Source: Owenia fusiformis (Eukaryota; Annelida; Polychaeta; Sabellida; Oweniidae). Taken from it: DNA of 64,000 nucleotides. The notes below the pieces were generated by a model, which saw only the letters and a list, made by a program, of their open reading frames with translations, made no database searches and had not been told where the DNA came from. Within the stretch, counting starts at the first letter, position 1; every line of letters starts with the position of its first letter. The DNA is taken from the NCBI GenBank assembly GCA_903813345.2, contig CAIIXF020000224.1, positions 38,001-102,000 on the forward strand, given 5' to 3'. Position numbers and translations under genes: made by a program. Of the stretch, positions 32,115-42,507 are shown one piece after another.

Positions 32115-35100
32115 CTGAAACAAATAAAATATAATTTTCACGGGGTGCGTCCATTAAATGTTGGTTACTAGCCAGAGCATGACAATGTGCACAAACAATA
32201 CATATGGAATATATCTCTATATATGATAAATTGTATGGTATGTAAGATCCAATTTTAATCTCTTAGAAAAAGGAAAATTCCCCCAAATCGAAATTATTTT
32301 ATAAAGTAGATTATAAAATTAGATGTTTAAACTCGTTTTAAGGCTTATGATACTTAATCTAATAAATATCAAATTTAAGCTCATGTGGTCATAACATAAT
32401 GTCCTCCAATGAATAAAAATTCTTATTTGCCAATCGTTTTATAAAGTAGAATATACAATTAATTGTTTCAACACATTTTAATGCTTATGATATGTAGTCT
32501 AATGAATATCACATTTAAACGCATGTGGTCATAACATGATGTCCTCCAATGAATAAAATACTCACCTCTTCGTCTAGTCGTCTTTCCTGAAACAAAGCAA
32601 AAACGAAAAACTTAAATAAAAGTGAAAACTGAAATTTGAAATCAATTCACTCACTTATTTAGAGATTTTTTAGATTTTAAAATATTTAGATTTTTAAGTA
32701 CAGTTTGCTATCCCGATCTGTGACTGAGCTTGTATTCATGAAAACAAACTAGAAAACGGCAACTCCATGGAGTTAATTTATCGAAATGAATAGGTTAATA
32801 CGGTAGCCACAAGCTGCTATTTGTATTTGCGAAGACAAGGTTAGTTCTGCCAAAACGGATAGTTTGTATGCTGTTCACAAAATATAAGGTGTTAACTGCT
32901 CACTTGTTCCCTTTTCAGTGCTTCCAATTCTTCCTTTCTCTTTTCTTCCTAAAAAAACATTAGGAAAAGGTATGTAGTGGCAAATCAAAAATAAAAAAAT
33001 TGTTTCAAACGTATTTATTCACTGCAGACCTTCAGTTTCTGAGTTATGCCACGGAGAGAAGAAACACTTTCTTTCAGTTTTTTTGGCTCAGCCTGTGTTT
33101 TAATTTTGCCTTGAGAGATAGTTAAATAGTTAAAACAACTTCAAAATGACGAGTCAATTAATGGAAATTAAGTATGTGTATACGATTTTTCAAATATTTG
33201 TATCCTCCAACACATCGGCCATATTAATATACACTATTGATGCATTTTTTGGTGAAAGCTATGCCACAGGGTACATTTTGATGACACTTCCTCGATTGCA
33301 GACAATGGAGATATATGATTCGGTGTAGGTATTTCTGTCGTGAATTCAAGTTGTCTAGATGAGGCTGTCCAATATTTTGTATCCTCTAAACATTAAAATA
33401 TCATATTTTGAAAAAAAAATTTTAACTTATTATTTTTAGGAATGGAAGAACTCAGAAAACGTGTTTAGATAATTATTGTTTACAAATATTTGAATTATCT
33501 TTGTAAAACTTTATTAAGCATGTGTTGGAGGATACAAAATGACTTTAAAATTATGTGAAATATAAACGTACAATCAAAAGTTAGTAGTACTCATATTTTT
33601 ATGTTTATAGTTAAATAACAGCAAAAAATGAGTCATTGCCAGACCAAGAAACAATATATTTCACTATCAGTTTCACATGTGATCGTGTTAAAACTTTGTG
33701 GGAATAGCGATGCATGTAACCTTTACATTTCTATTCAACATGCTATGCTTTCTTTTTATTTACACGACCGACACATAACCATACAACTTTGAATGATGTT
33801 TCTCATTCCCTCATTTCCCACGCTGCATGTTTTTATTCATGATATTACATTTTGAATAACGTTTGTCGTTCCCTATGATGAATGTTTGGCCTTTACCCGA
33901 AATCATAAATGTTGCTTGCATACCTCATTAGTCATTGTTAGTGCCAGAATACTTTTATATCGATTCCAATGAAAATGATTGCATCAATTGCAATAATTAA
34001 TACTTCACATGCAATATGAGCAACATGCCCGTACCCAGCTTTTAGTAGAGGGGGTCAAACCCACCCCCTGCCCACACACAAACATTTTCCTTGCTTAAGC
34101 AATACCTTGGGCGACCTTGAAAATTCAGGGACGTGTCGCAAAAGGTCGTGCACGCATTGTTACACATTTTCGCTTTTTAACACCACAGAATGTGACGTTT
34201 TTTGAGAAAAATGTACACATATGGAAATCCTTTCGTCCTCCACATTTGCCTCTATATCTCAAAACATTTAAGGCGAATAACTCTGATAGCGTATATGTAT
34301 TAACAATGGGTAGGAGCATCTTAAAACACGAATCAATTGATATTTTAGGTGAAATAAATATATGTATTGCTGTGCTTGAAAATAGGCGAATGGCGTAAAT
34401 TAGCCCTATTTTAATGAATTTTGAAAACCTTTCGTCCTCCACTTTTCGACATACAACAGACAAGAACACAAATGTGTACAAAATGTCCCCACCTATGGGT
34501 GATCCCGTCAAATGGTTATCCTAAAAATGAGTAGACAAGACTTTACCGACACAAGTTGAGGATGGAAAATCCAAAATGACCACCTTAAAATTTATCCAGA
34601 ATGCCAAAAAATTAGTCAGTTCTAGATTTTCATACTAAGAAACATTCATACTGAAAATTTGAAATTGATCTACCAAACGGTTCACCTGGAAATGCGTAGA
34701 CAAGACTTTACAAACAAGATTTTAGGACAGAAAATCCAAAATGGCAGCCTTGACATTTACCCAGAATGCCCAAAAACTAATCAGATCTAGATTTCCATAC
34801 TAAGAATCATCCCTGAAAATTTGAGATTGATCTACCAAACGGTTCACCTAAAAACGTGTAGACAAGACTTTACGGGCAAGATTTTAAGACGGAAAATTTA
34901 AAATGGCTGCCTTGACATTTCCCAAGAATGCCAAAAAACTAATCAGATCTAGGTTTTCATACTAAGAATCACCCTTGAAAATTTGAAATTGATCTACCAA
35001 ACGGTTCACCTTGAAATGCGTAGACAAGACTTTACAGACAAGATTTTAGGACGGAAAATCAAAAATGTTTTTTTTTACCAATAGTAACCAACGGGGTGAT

Positions 35101-36365
35101 AAAGTCTTAATCTTACTAAAGGCACTTACATCTTCCCGACGTTGTCTTTTCTGAAACAAATAAAATATAATTTTCACGGGGTGCGTCCATTAAATGTTGG
35201 TTACTAGCCAGAGCATGACAATGTGCACAAACAATACATATGGAATATATCTCTATATATGATAAATTGTATGGTATGTAAGATCCAATTTTAATCTCTT
35301 AGAAAAAGGAAAATTCCCCCAAATCGAAATTATTTTATAAAGTAGATTATAAAATTAGATGTTTAAACTCGTTTTAAGGCTTATGATACTTAATCTAATA
35401 AATATCAAATTTAAGCTCATGTGGTCATAACATAATGTCCTCCAATGAATAAAAATTCTTATTTGCCAATCGTTTTATAAAGTAGAATATACAATTAATT
35501 GTTTCAACACATTTTAATGCTTATGATATGTAGTCTAATGAATATCACATTTAAACGCATGTGGTCATAACATGATGTCCTCCAATGAATAAAATACTCA
35601 CCTCTTCGTCTAGTCGTCTTTCCTGAAACAAAGCAAAAACGAAAAACTTAAATAAAAGTGAAAACTGAAATTTGAAATCAATTCACTCACTTATTTAGAG
35701 ATTTTTTACATTTTAAAATATTTAGATTTTTAAGTACAGTTTGCTATCCCGATCTGTGACTGAGCTTGTATTCATGAAAACAAACTAGAAAACGGCAACT
35801 CCATGGAGTTAATTTATCGAAATGAATAGGTTAATACGGTAGCCACAAGCTGCTATTTGTATTTGCGAAGACAAGGTTAGTTCTGCCAAAACGGATAGTT
35901 TGTATGCTGTTCACAAAATATAAGGTGTTAACTGCTCACTTGTTCCCTTTTCAGTGCTTCCAATTCTTCCTTTCTCTTTTCTTCCTAAAAAAACATTAGG
36001 AAAAGGTATGTAGTGGCAAATCAAAAATAAAAAAATTGTTTCAAACGTATTTATTCACTGCAGACCTTCAGTTTCTGAGTTATGCCACGGAGAGAAGAAA
36101 CACTTTCTTTCAGTTTTTTTGGCTCAGCCTGTGTTTTAATTTTGCCTTGAGAGATAGTTAAATAGTTAAAACAACTTCAAAATGACGAGTCAATTAATGG
36201 AAATTAATAGGTTGATCCGGTAGTCACAAGCTGCTTTTTGTATTTGCGCATACAAGGTTAGTTCTGCCAAAACGGATAGTAAGCAGGTTGTTTACAAAAT
36301 ATAAAGTGTTAACTGCTCACCTGTTCTCTTTTCAGTGTTTCCAATTCTGCCTTTCTCTTTTCTTC
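32094..36365 (-). CDS. Micro-exon cassette gene (internal part), charged E/K/R-rich protein
   Basis: Seven very short minus-strand exons can be read between consensus splice sites: acceptors TTTCAG or TTTTAG, donors GTAAGT or GTGAG. In transcript order they lie at 36,321-36,365, 35,940-35,984, 35,602-35,622, 35,130-35,150, 32,904-32,948, 32,566-32,586 and 32,094-32,114. Lengths are 45, 45, 21, 21, 45, 21 and 21 nt, all multiples of three, and all are phase 0. Any one can thus be skipped or repeated without a frame change. They code strongly charged peptides of the type that continues as one helix or coiled coil. The last six are two copies of one three-exon cassette, from the 3.03-kb duplication. 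First and last exons are not identified; 29,241-29,525 (same strand, phase 0) is a candidate end. I do not recognise the family. Each exon alone is short enough to arise by chance; the support is the combined pattern of phase, length and similar translation. Confidence 0.6.
32300..32560. repeat. Intronic 146-bp tandem duplication (copy 1)
   Basis: ATTATTTTATAAAGTAGA ... ATGTGGTCATAACATAATGTCCTCCAATGAATAAA occurs twice, at about 32,300-32,415 and 32,446-32,560. Only the second copy adjoins the micro-exon at 32,566, so the first may be the remains of an older cassette that lost its exon. Present again in copy 2. Confidence 0.7.
32566..32586 (-). CDS. Micro-exon, 21 nt, peptide ERRLDEE (copy 1)
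   Basis: Acceptor TTTCAG and donor GTGAGT frame seven codons, phase 0. Confidence 0.55.
32904..32948 (-). CDS. Micro-exon, 45 nt, peptide EEKRKEELEALKREQ (copy 1)
   Basis: Acceptor TTTTTTTAG and donor GTGAGC frame fifteen codons. The heptad-like spacing of Leu with alternating charges fits a single charged helix or coiled coil. The flanking intron is shared with the exon at 36,321. Confidence 0.6.
33197..33538. mobile_element. 341-bp MITE with 19-bp TIR (copy 2)
   Basis: Duplicate of 30,163-30,503, one T longer. Confidence 0.65.
34531..35067 (+). repeat. 162-165-bp tandem repeat (copy 2)
   Basis: Duplicate of 31,496-32,030. Confidence 0.85.
35130..35150 (-). CDS. Micro-exon, 21 nt, peptide KRQRRED (copy 2)
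   Basis: Identical, with its splice sites, to 32,094-32,114. Confidence 0.55.
35602..35622 (-). CDS. Micro-exon, 21 nt, peptide ERRLDEE (copy 2)
   Basis: Identical, with its splice sites, to 32,566-32,586. Confidence 0.55.
35940..35984 (-). CDS. Micro-exon, 45 nt, peptide EEKRKEELEALKREQ (copy 2)
   Basis: Identical, with its splice sites, to 32,904-32,948. Confidence 0.6.
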
Positions 36366-36540
36366 CTGAAAAAAAAAAAGGAATGTAGTAGCAAATCAAA
36401 AAAAAAGTTTCATATTCACTCACTGCAGGCCTTCTATTTTTGAGTTATTAAACAGAGAGAAGAAACATTTTCTTTCAGTTTTTTTGGCCCAGTTTGTGTT
36501 TTAATTTTGCCTTAACCGATAGTTAATAGAAAATGTATAA
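36207..36540. repeat. Older diverged duplicate of the 45-nt exon cassette
   Basis: This stretch aligns with 32,780-33,150 (and 35,815-36,190): GGTTAATACGGTAGCCACAAG becomes GGTTGATCCGGTAGTCACAAG, and GCCAAAACGGATAG, TTCTTTCAGTTTTTTTGGC and GTGTTTTAATTTTGCCTT are kept. It brackets the exon at 36,321-36,365. Divergence is far greater than between the 3.03-kb copies, so it is an earlier event. Confidence 0.75.
36321..36365 (-). CDS. Micro-exon, 45 nt, peptide EEKRKAELETLKREQ
   Basis: Acceptor TTTTTTCAG and donor GTGAGC. The peptide differs from the other 45-nt exons only at two residues (Ala for Glu, Thr for Ala), while the surrounding intron has diverged more. Conservation of peptide and splice sites argues that the exon is under constraint. 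Confidence 0.6.
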
Positions 36541-36689
36541 AATACAAATATGGCAAATCACAAAACTGTATTAAAATTAGTCATTTATTGCAAGGCATCA
36601 ACCTGATCCATACAGCAGTTTTTGATTTATCACAAAGACGGAAAAGAAACACAATCTGCATATCCTCTAACATACACTTAAGTAGCTAC
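36541..36689. other. Non-coding spacer
   Basis: Nothing recognised. Confidence 0.4.
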
Positions 36690-37060
36690 TTAATTTAAAA
36701 GTTCATTCCCTTGTTTTCTTAATTGCTTAAACAATTCTGAATGAAATTTATATGTAAATGTAAACATAGGATACCTTTCTAAATCGTAGATGTAGGAAAA
36801 GGAGCAGGGAAAGTATTGCAACACATTTCTGACAGTCATATGTTGGATTTTGGCTATTTTCTGAAGTTTGAAACAGGTGTATATGTTAGGCCAATACATT
36901 ACCTCCAGGAAACGCACTTCTAGAGATGATAACATAATTTCGACTTTAAGACAGGGAAATGCAAACAACCAACCCACTTTTTCTTTGAATGTTTTCCTGA
37001 ATTTCAATCCCTTCCACCTTAGCTTTTTTAATTGTTCTTTCATCGATATGTTGTGTTTTG
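36690..37060 (-). CDS. Open frame of unknown origin, possible exon or relic
   Basis: About 120 codons on the minus strand, ending at a stop at 36,690, upstream (in transcript sense) of the micro-exons. The part outside the Helitron-like repeat starts near MKEQLKKLRWKGLKF and includes FLEVMYWPNIYTCFKL and CSFSYIYDLERYPMF. Amino-acid use is varied and protein-like, but no family is recognised. The first part of the longer open frame is translated from the neighbouring repeat (beyond 37,060) and should be ignored. It could be a 5' exon interrupted by the repeat, a gene relic, or chance. Confidence 0.2.
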
Positions 37061-38084
37061 ACACCGAATCTGCAAACAAAATTTCGATCCGACTTCCGGT
37101 TTGGAAGTTATAGCATTTTGAAATCTCAAAATTCACTAAATTTGGTGCCCATGTTAAGTCAATGGGAAAAAAGGCTTTTTCGAAGTGTAAAATACAAGAT
37201 ATAGACTGAGTTCAGCTTAAAATATTGAATGCCTATAAAAGAAGGGGACCTCAAAAGCTACATAGCTTCGAAATTTGGACACCAAAATGCCTAGGTCAAA
37301 ATCTAGGTCAAATTCATAGTTTTTCCTTATTTTTGCGATTCTGGCACTACACTTTTAGGATTTGCTTCAAAATTTTGTATACAGGTAGCAAAGAGTGTGC
37401 TAATAGTGTTAGCCTTTTGCCGTCAGAAAGTATTTTGCCCCACTTTTGAGATATGGTGTCCGAAAAGTAGGTCAAAATATTTTTTTTTTCCAAATTTAAC
37501 ATTTGAGTTATGAATTAAGTATAGAATTTTTTCAGGAATCCGAATCTGCACACCAAATTTCGATCCGACTTCCGGTTCCGAAGTTATGGCGTGTCCAAAA
37601 AGTAGGTCAAAATAAATATTCGCCAAATTGAACGTATGAATTATGAATTAGGGGTAGAATTTTGTCAGGAATCCGAATCTATAAATCAAATTTAGATCCG
37701 ACATCCGGTTTGGAAGTTATGGCGTTTTGAAATTTTGGAAAACTCGATCTGATGGTATCCTGATAGAAAGTCAAGAGTAGAGAAGAAAATATTGAAAAAT
37801 TCATCCATCCTTCCTATCTGATCCTATCCTATCCTTCCTTCCTATCGTTTCCTTCCTATCCTCTCCTATCATATCCTTTCTTCCTATTCTGTTCTATACT
37901 ATCCTTCTTTCTTATTCTATCCTATCGTTCCTTCCTATTCTATACTTTCCTTCCCATTTAATCCATCAATCTTTTTCTGGATGACTCAGCTTATTCTGGA
38001 TGACTTGGCTTATTCTGAATGACTCGGCTAAAAAAGTCTAGATCTTGAGTCTGAAATTGAACTTGTTCAATTTCCAAAGTCTAG
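37061..38084 (+). mobile_element. Helitron/HINE-like element, 5'-truncated
   Basis: Starts abruptly in the internal sub-repeat (CGAATCTGCAAACAAAATTT) and runs through the TATCC/TTCC microsatellite (37,800-37,960) and TGGATGACTC repeats to the 3' hairpin and CTAG (38,081-38,084). Confidence 0.75.
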
Positions 38085-38090
38085 TTATTA

Positions 38091-38515
38091 TTAGACTCCA
38101 GATTGAAAATCTGGAGTCTATTGTTTTTGCCAGTATTATTCTTCTTCTTATTAGACTCCAGATGTAAATCTGGAGTCTATTGTTTTTGCCAGTATTCTTC
38201 TTCTTCTTATTAGACTCCAGATGTCAATCTGGAGTCTATTGTTTTTGCCAGTATTCTTCTTCTTCTTATTCTTATTAGACTCCAGATTGAAAATCTGGAG
38301 TCTATTGTTTTTGCCAGTATTCTTCTTATTAGACTCCAGATGTCAATCTGGAGTCTATTGTTTTTGCCAGTATTCTTATTAGACTCCAGATGTCAAGACT
38401 CCAGATGTCAATCTGGAGTCTATTGTTTTTGCCAGTATTCTTATTAGACTCCAGATGAAATCTGGAGTCTATTGTTTTCGTCAGTTTTCTTATTATTCTT
38501 ATTCTTATTCTTATT
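38091..38515 (+). repeat. Seven iterated 5'-end hairpins of the Helitron/HINE-like element
   Basis: AGACTCCAGAT-N(2-5)-ATCTGGAGTCT followed by ATTGTTTTTGCCAGTATTCTT is repeated every 50-66 bp, starting near 38,093, 38,154, 38,214, 38,278, 38,332, 38,382 and 38,447. One unit carries an extra half hairpin (38,382-38,397). Each copy is separated by a (CTT)n/TTATT stretch. Only the last continues into a full element. Confidence 0.9.
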
Positions 38516-39919
38516 ATTATTATTCTAAACCAGTTTTCTCAATAACCATAAAATTTTCAGTAAAGTCAGTCATTTGGTCAATTTAGGTCCAGAATCTAGT
38601 TCCTCGGAAATTGGGTCAAATTTTTATCTAGGTCAAAGGTCAAGAACTAGGTCAAATCCAGTACTTTGTCACTTTTTTCGAATTTCTCGGTCGTCCTTCA
38701 ATATTTTCGATCCGGGTTTTTTTCATTGTGTTCCTTATAAAAAAGTAGAAAACCTAAGGTCGACTTAGTTTTTTGATATCTCAAACCGATTTCGAGATAT
38801 CAGTGTCCGAAAACGAGGTCCAAAAAAAAGTTCTCCGAATCAAATGTCCAGGATATTAGTCTTATAGGAAATTTTCTCAGGATTCTGAATCTGAAAACCA
38901 AATTCGAATCAGACTTCCGGTTCGGAAGTTATGGCGTTTTGAAAGCTCAAAAATCGCTAAATTTGGTGCCCATGTTAAGTCAATGGGGAAAAAGATTTTT
39001 TTGAAGTGAAAAATACGAAATATAGACTGAGTTCAGCTAAATATAATGAAAGCCTATGAAAGAAGGGAACCTCGAAGGCTACCTAACTTCAAAATTTGGA
39101 CACAAAAATCCCTAGGTCAAAATCTAGGTCAAATTCATAGTTTATCCTTATTTTTGCGATTCTGACACTACACTTTAATTATATTCCTCGAAATTGTGTA
39201 TACATGTAGCCAAGAGTGTGCTAATAGCGTTAGCCTTTTGCCGTCAGAAAGTATTTTGACCCACTTTTGAGATATGGTGTCTGAAAAGTAGGTCAAAATA
39301 AAAAGTTCTCCAAATTTAACGTTTGAGTTATGAATTAAGAGTAGAATTTTCTCAGAAATCCGAATCTGCAAACCAAATTTCAATCCGACTTCCGGTTCCG
39401 AAGTTATGGCGTGTCCGAAAAGTAGGTCAAAATAAAAATTCGCCAAATTTAACGTATGAGTTATGAATTAGGGGAAGAATTTTGTCAGGAATCTGAATCT
39501 ACAAATCAAATTTCGATCCGACTTCCGGTTCGGAAGTTATGGCGTTTTGAAATTTCAAGAAAAATCGATCTGATGGTATCCTGATAGAAAGTCAAGAGTA
39601 GAGAAGAAAATATTGAAAAATGCATCCATCCTTCCTTTCTGATCCTATCCTATCCTTCCTATCTACCCTTGCTTCGTTTCCTCTCCTTCCTATTCTATCC
39701 CTTCTTCCTATTCTATTCTATCCTTCTTTCCTATTCTATCCCATCGTTCCTTCCTATTCTATCCTATCCTTCCTTCCTTTTTCATCCATCCATCCATCCA
39801 TCCTTCTTTTTCTTGATGACTTAGTTCATTTTGGATGACTTGGCTTATTCTGGATGACTCGGCTAAAAAAAGTCTAGATCTGGAGTCTGAAATTGAACTC
39901 GTTCAATTTCCAAAATCTA
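38447..39919 (+). mobile_element. Helitron/HINE-like element, complete copy
   Basis: Begins with the 5' hairpin and ends with the GAAATTGAAC/GTTCAATTTC stem and CTAG at 39,916-39,919. Contains the CCATCCATCC microsatellite near 39,780-39,805. Confidence 0.75.
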
Positions 39920-40679
39920 GTTATTATTATTCTTATTCTTATTATTCTTTTTGAGTTTTTTCAATAACTATAAGGTATCCAGTAAATACCATAATACAGT
40001 TCATTTAGGTTTAGTATCTAGTTGGTGGGAAATTGGGTCAAATTTTTATCTAGGTCAAAGGTCAAGAACTAGGTCAAATCCAGTACTTTGTCACTTTTTT
40101 CGATTTTCTCTGTCGTCCTTCAATATTTTTGATCCGGTTTTTTTTCATCGTGTTCCTCATAAAAAAAGTAGAAAATCCAGGGTCGATTTAGTTTCTTGGT
40201 ATCTCAAACCGATTTCGAGATATCAGTGTCCGAAAACGAGGTCCAAAAAAAAATTCTCCGAATCCAATGTTCAGGATATCAATCTTATAGGAGATTTTCT
40301 CAGGATTCCGAATCTGAAAACCAAATTTTGATCTGACTTCCGGTTCAGAAGTTATGGCGTTTTGAAAATTTGAAAATCGCTAAATTTGGTGCCCCATGTT
40401 AATTCAATGGGAAAAAAATATTTTTTTGAAGTGTAAAATACGAGATACAGACTAAGCACAGCTAAACATAATGGAAGCCCATAAAAGAAAGGGACCTCAA
40501 AACCTTCTTTTCATAAAAATTTGGACACCAAAATGCCTAGGTCAAAATCTAGGTCAAATTCAAAGTTTTTCCTTATTTTTGCGATTCTGACACTACAGAT
40601 TAATTATATTCTTCGAAATTTTGTATACATGTAGCCAAGAATACGCTAATAGTGTTAGCCTTTTGCCGTCAGAAAGTAT

Positions 40680-41770
40680 TTTGACCCACTTTTGAGATAT
40701 GGTGTCCGAAAAGTAGGTCAAAATAAAAAGTTCTCCAAATTTAACGTTTGAGTTATGAATTAAGAATAGAATCTTCTCAGAAATCCGAATCTGAAAACCA
40801 AATTTCGATCCGACTTCCGGTTCCGAAGTTATGGCGTGTCCGAAAAGTAGGTCAAAATAAAAATTCGCCAAATTTAACGTATGAGTTATGAATTAGGGGT
40901 AGAATTGTGTCCGGAATCCGAATCTGCAAATCAAATTTCGATCCGACTTCCGGTTCGGAAGTTATGGCGTGTCCGAAAAGTAGATCAAAATAAAAAATCT
41001 CCAAATTTAACGTATGAGTTATGAATTAGGTATAGAATTTTCTCAGGAATCTGGATCTGCAAACCAAATTTCGATCCGACTTCCGGTTCGGAAGTTATGG
41101 CATGTCAGAAAAGTAGATCAAAATAAAAAATCTCCAAATTTAACGTATGAGTTATGAATTAGGGGTAGAATTTTGTCAGGAATCCGGAACTGCAAACCAA
41201 ATTTTGATCCAACTTCCGGTTCGGAAGTTATATCGTGTCCGAAAAGTAGGTCAAAATAAAAAATGTCCAAATTTAACGTATGAGTTATGAATTAGGGGTA
41301 GACTTCGGTCAGGAATCCGGATCTGCAAACCAAATCTCGATCCGACTTCCGGTTCGGAAGTTATGGCGTGTCCGAAAAGTAGGTCAAAATAAAAAATCTC
41401 CAAATTTAACGTATGTGTTATGAATTAGGGGTAGAATTTTGTCAGGAATCCGAATCTGCAAACCAAAATTCGATCTGACTTCCGGTTAAGAAGTTATGCA
41501 GTGTCCAAAAAGTAGGTCAAAATAAAAATTCGCTAAATTTAACATATGAGCTATGAATTAGGGGTAGAATTTTCCCAGGAATCCGAATCTGCAAACCAAA
41601 ATTCGATCTGACTTCCGGTTAAGAAGTTATGCAGTGTCCAAAAAGTAGGTCAAAATAAAAATTCGCTAAATTTAACGTATGTGTTATGAATTAGGGGTAA
41701 AATTTTCTCAGGAATCTGAATCTGCAAAACAAATTTCGATCTGACTTCCCATTCAGAAGTTATGGCGTTT
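40680..41770 (+). repeat. 131-135-bp tandem sub-repeat, eight or more units
   Basis: Each unit reads GTGTCCGAAAAGTAGGTCAA, then CAAATTTAACGTATGAG, then GGAATCCGAATCTGCAAACC and GATCCGACTTCCGGTTCGG. The AAAGTAG(A/G)TCAAAATA word recurs near 40,708, 40,842, 40,977, 41,109, 41,243, 41,374, 41,509 and 41,640. Confidence 0.92.
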
Positions 41771-42225
41771 TGAAATCTCAAAAATCGCTAAATTTGGTGC
41801 CCCATGTTATGACAATGGGAAAAAAGATTTTTTTGAAGTGTAAAATACGAGATATAGACTGAGTACAGCTTTACATAATGAAAGCCTAAAAAGGAAAGGG
41901 ACCTCAAAAGCTATCTTGCTTCAAAATTTGGACACCAAAATGCCTAGGTCAAAATCTAGCTCAAATTTATAGTTTTTACTTATTTTTGCGAATCTGACAC
42001 TACACTTTAATTATTCGCTTCAAAATTTTGTATACAGGTAGCGAAGAGTGTGCAAATAGTGTTAGCCCTTTGCCGTCAGAAAGTATTTTGACCCACTTTT
42101 GAGATATAGTGTCCAAAATGTAGGTCAACATGAAAGGTTCTCCAAATTAAACGTATGAAGTATGAATTAAGGGTAGAATTTTCTCAGGAATCCGAATCTG
42201 CAAATCAAATTTCAATCCGACTACC

Positions 42226-42452
42226 GGTCAAATATTCCTACTTACCTACCTACCTACTCGGCTACCTACTTAGCTATCTACTTCTCAGCTACCTACTCAG
42301 CTACATACCTAGCTACTTACTGAACTACCTACTCAGTTGCTTACTCAGCCACTTACTCAGCTGCTTACTCAGCTGCCTACTAAGCTACTTACTCAATTAC
42401 TTAATCATCTACTTACTCAGCTTCCTACTCAGTTACTTACTCAGCTCTTTAC
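42226..42452 (+). repeat. Minisatellite of CTACTTACTCAG type
   Basis: Imperfect 12- and 16-bp repeats of CTACCTACTCAG / CTTACTCAGCTG replace the TATCC microsatellite found at this place in other copies. Confidence 0.85.
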
Positions 42453-42507
42453 ACAAGTAAATCAATCTGGAGTCTTAAATTGAACTTTGTTCAATTTACC
42501 AATCTAG

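Larger units (their letters stand above)
30137..33170. repeat. 3.03-kb tandem duplication, copy 1
   Basis: This 3,034-bp unit is followed directly by a 3,036-bp copy. By eye the two differ at about seven bases and two one-base homopolymer lengths. The junctions share AATTA (30,132-30,136, 33,166-33,170, 36,202-36,206), a microhomology at the breakpoints. The unit carries a MITE, a 162-165-bp tandem repeat and three micro-exons. Confidence 0.97.
33171..36206. repeat. 3.03-kb tandem duplication, copy 2
   Basis: Direct head-to-tail copy of 30,137-33,170. Differences seen include AAATAACAG for AAATTACAG (about 33,614), CAAGATTTT for CAAGGTTTT, CCCAAGAAT for CCCCAGAAT, TTTTACATT for TTTTAGATT and single extra T in two T-runs. 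After 36,206 the sequence continues into the diverged single copy. Confidence 0.97.
39920..42507 (+). mobile_element. Helitron/HINE-like element with expanded internal repeat
   Basis: Follows the previous CTAG end directly, lacks the 5' hairpin and starts with TTATTATTATTCTT. It is the longest unit (2.59 kb) because of the expanded 131-135-bp sub-repeat at 40,680-41,770 and the CTACTTACTCAG minisatellite at 42,226-42,452. Ends with CTAG at 42,504-42,507. Its first kilobase is very like 61,650-62,600. Confidence 0.75.

Noticed and set aside
39168-39446. Recurring minus-strand frames of about 92 codons (FYFDLLFGHAITSEPEV type) at 39.2, 40.6, 44.8, 62.3 kb and elsewhere
   Set aside because: They follow the Helitron-like sub-repeat, whose 132-135-bp units keep the frame open over a few copies. 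The frame breaks in most copies, no start or domain is conserved, and the opposite strand is open as well.
39620-39838. Ser/Pro/Leu-rich open frames near 39.6 and 63.1 kb, and the Leu/Tyr/Ser-rich frame at 42.2-42.46 kb
   Set aside because: Translations of TATCC/TTCC microsatellites and of the CTACTTACTCAG minisatellite.
40680-41770. CRISPR-like array of regularly spaced repeats
   Set aside because: Units are contiguous 131-135-bp monomers without unique spacers, in an animal-type genome.
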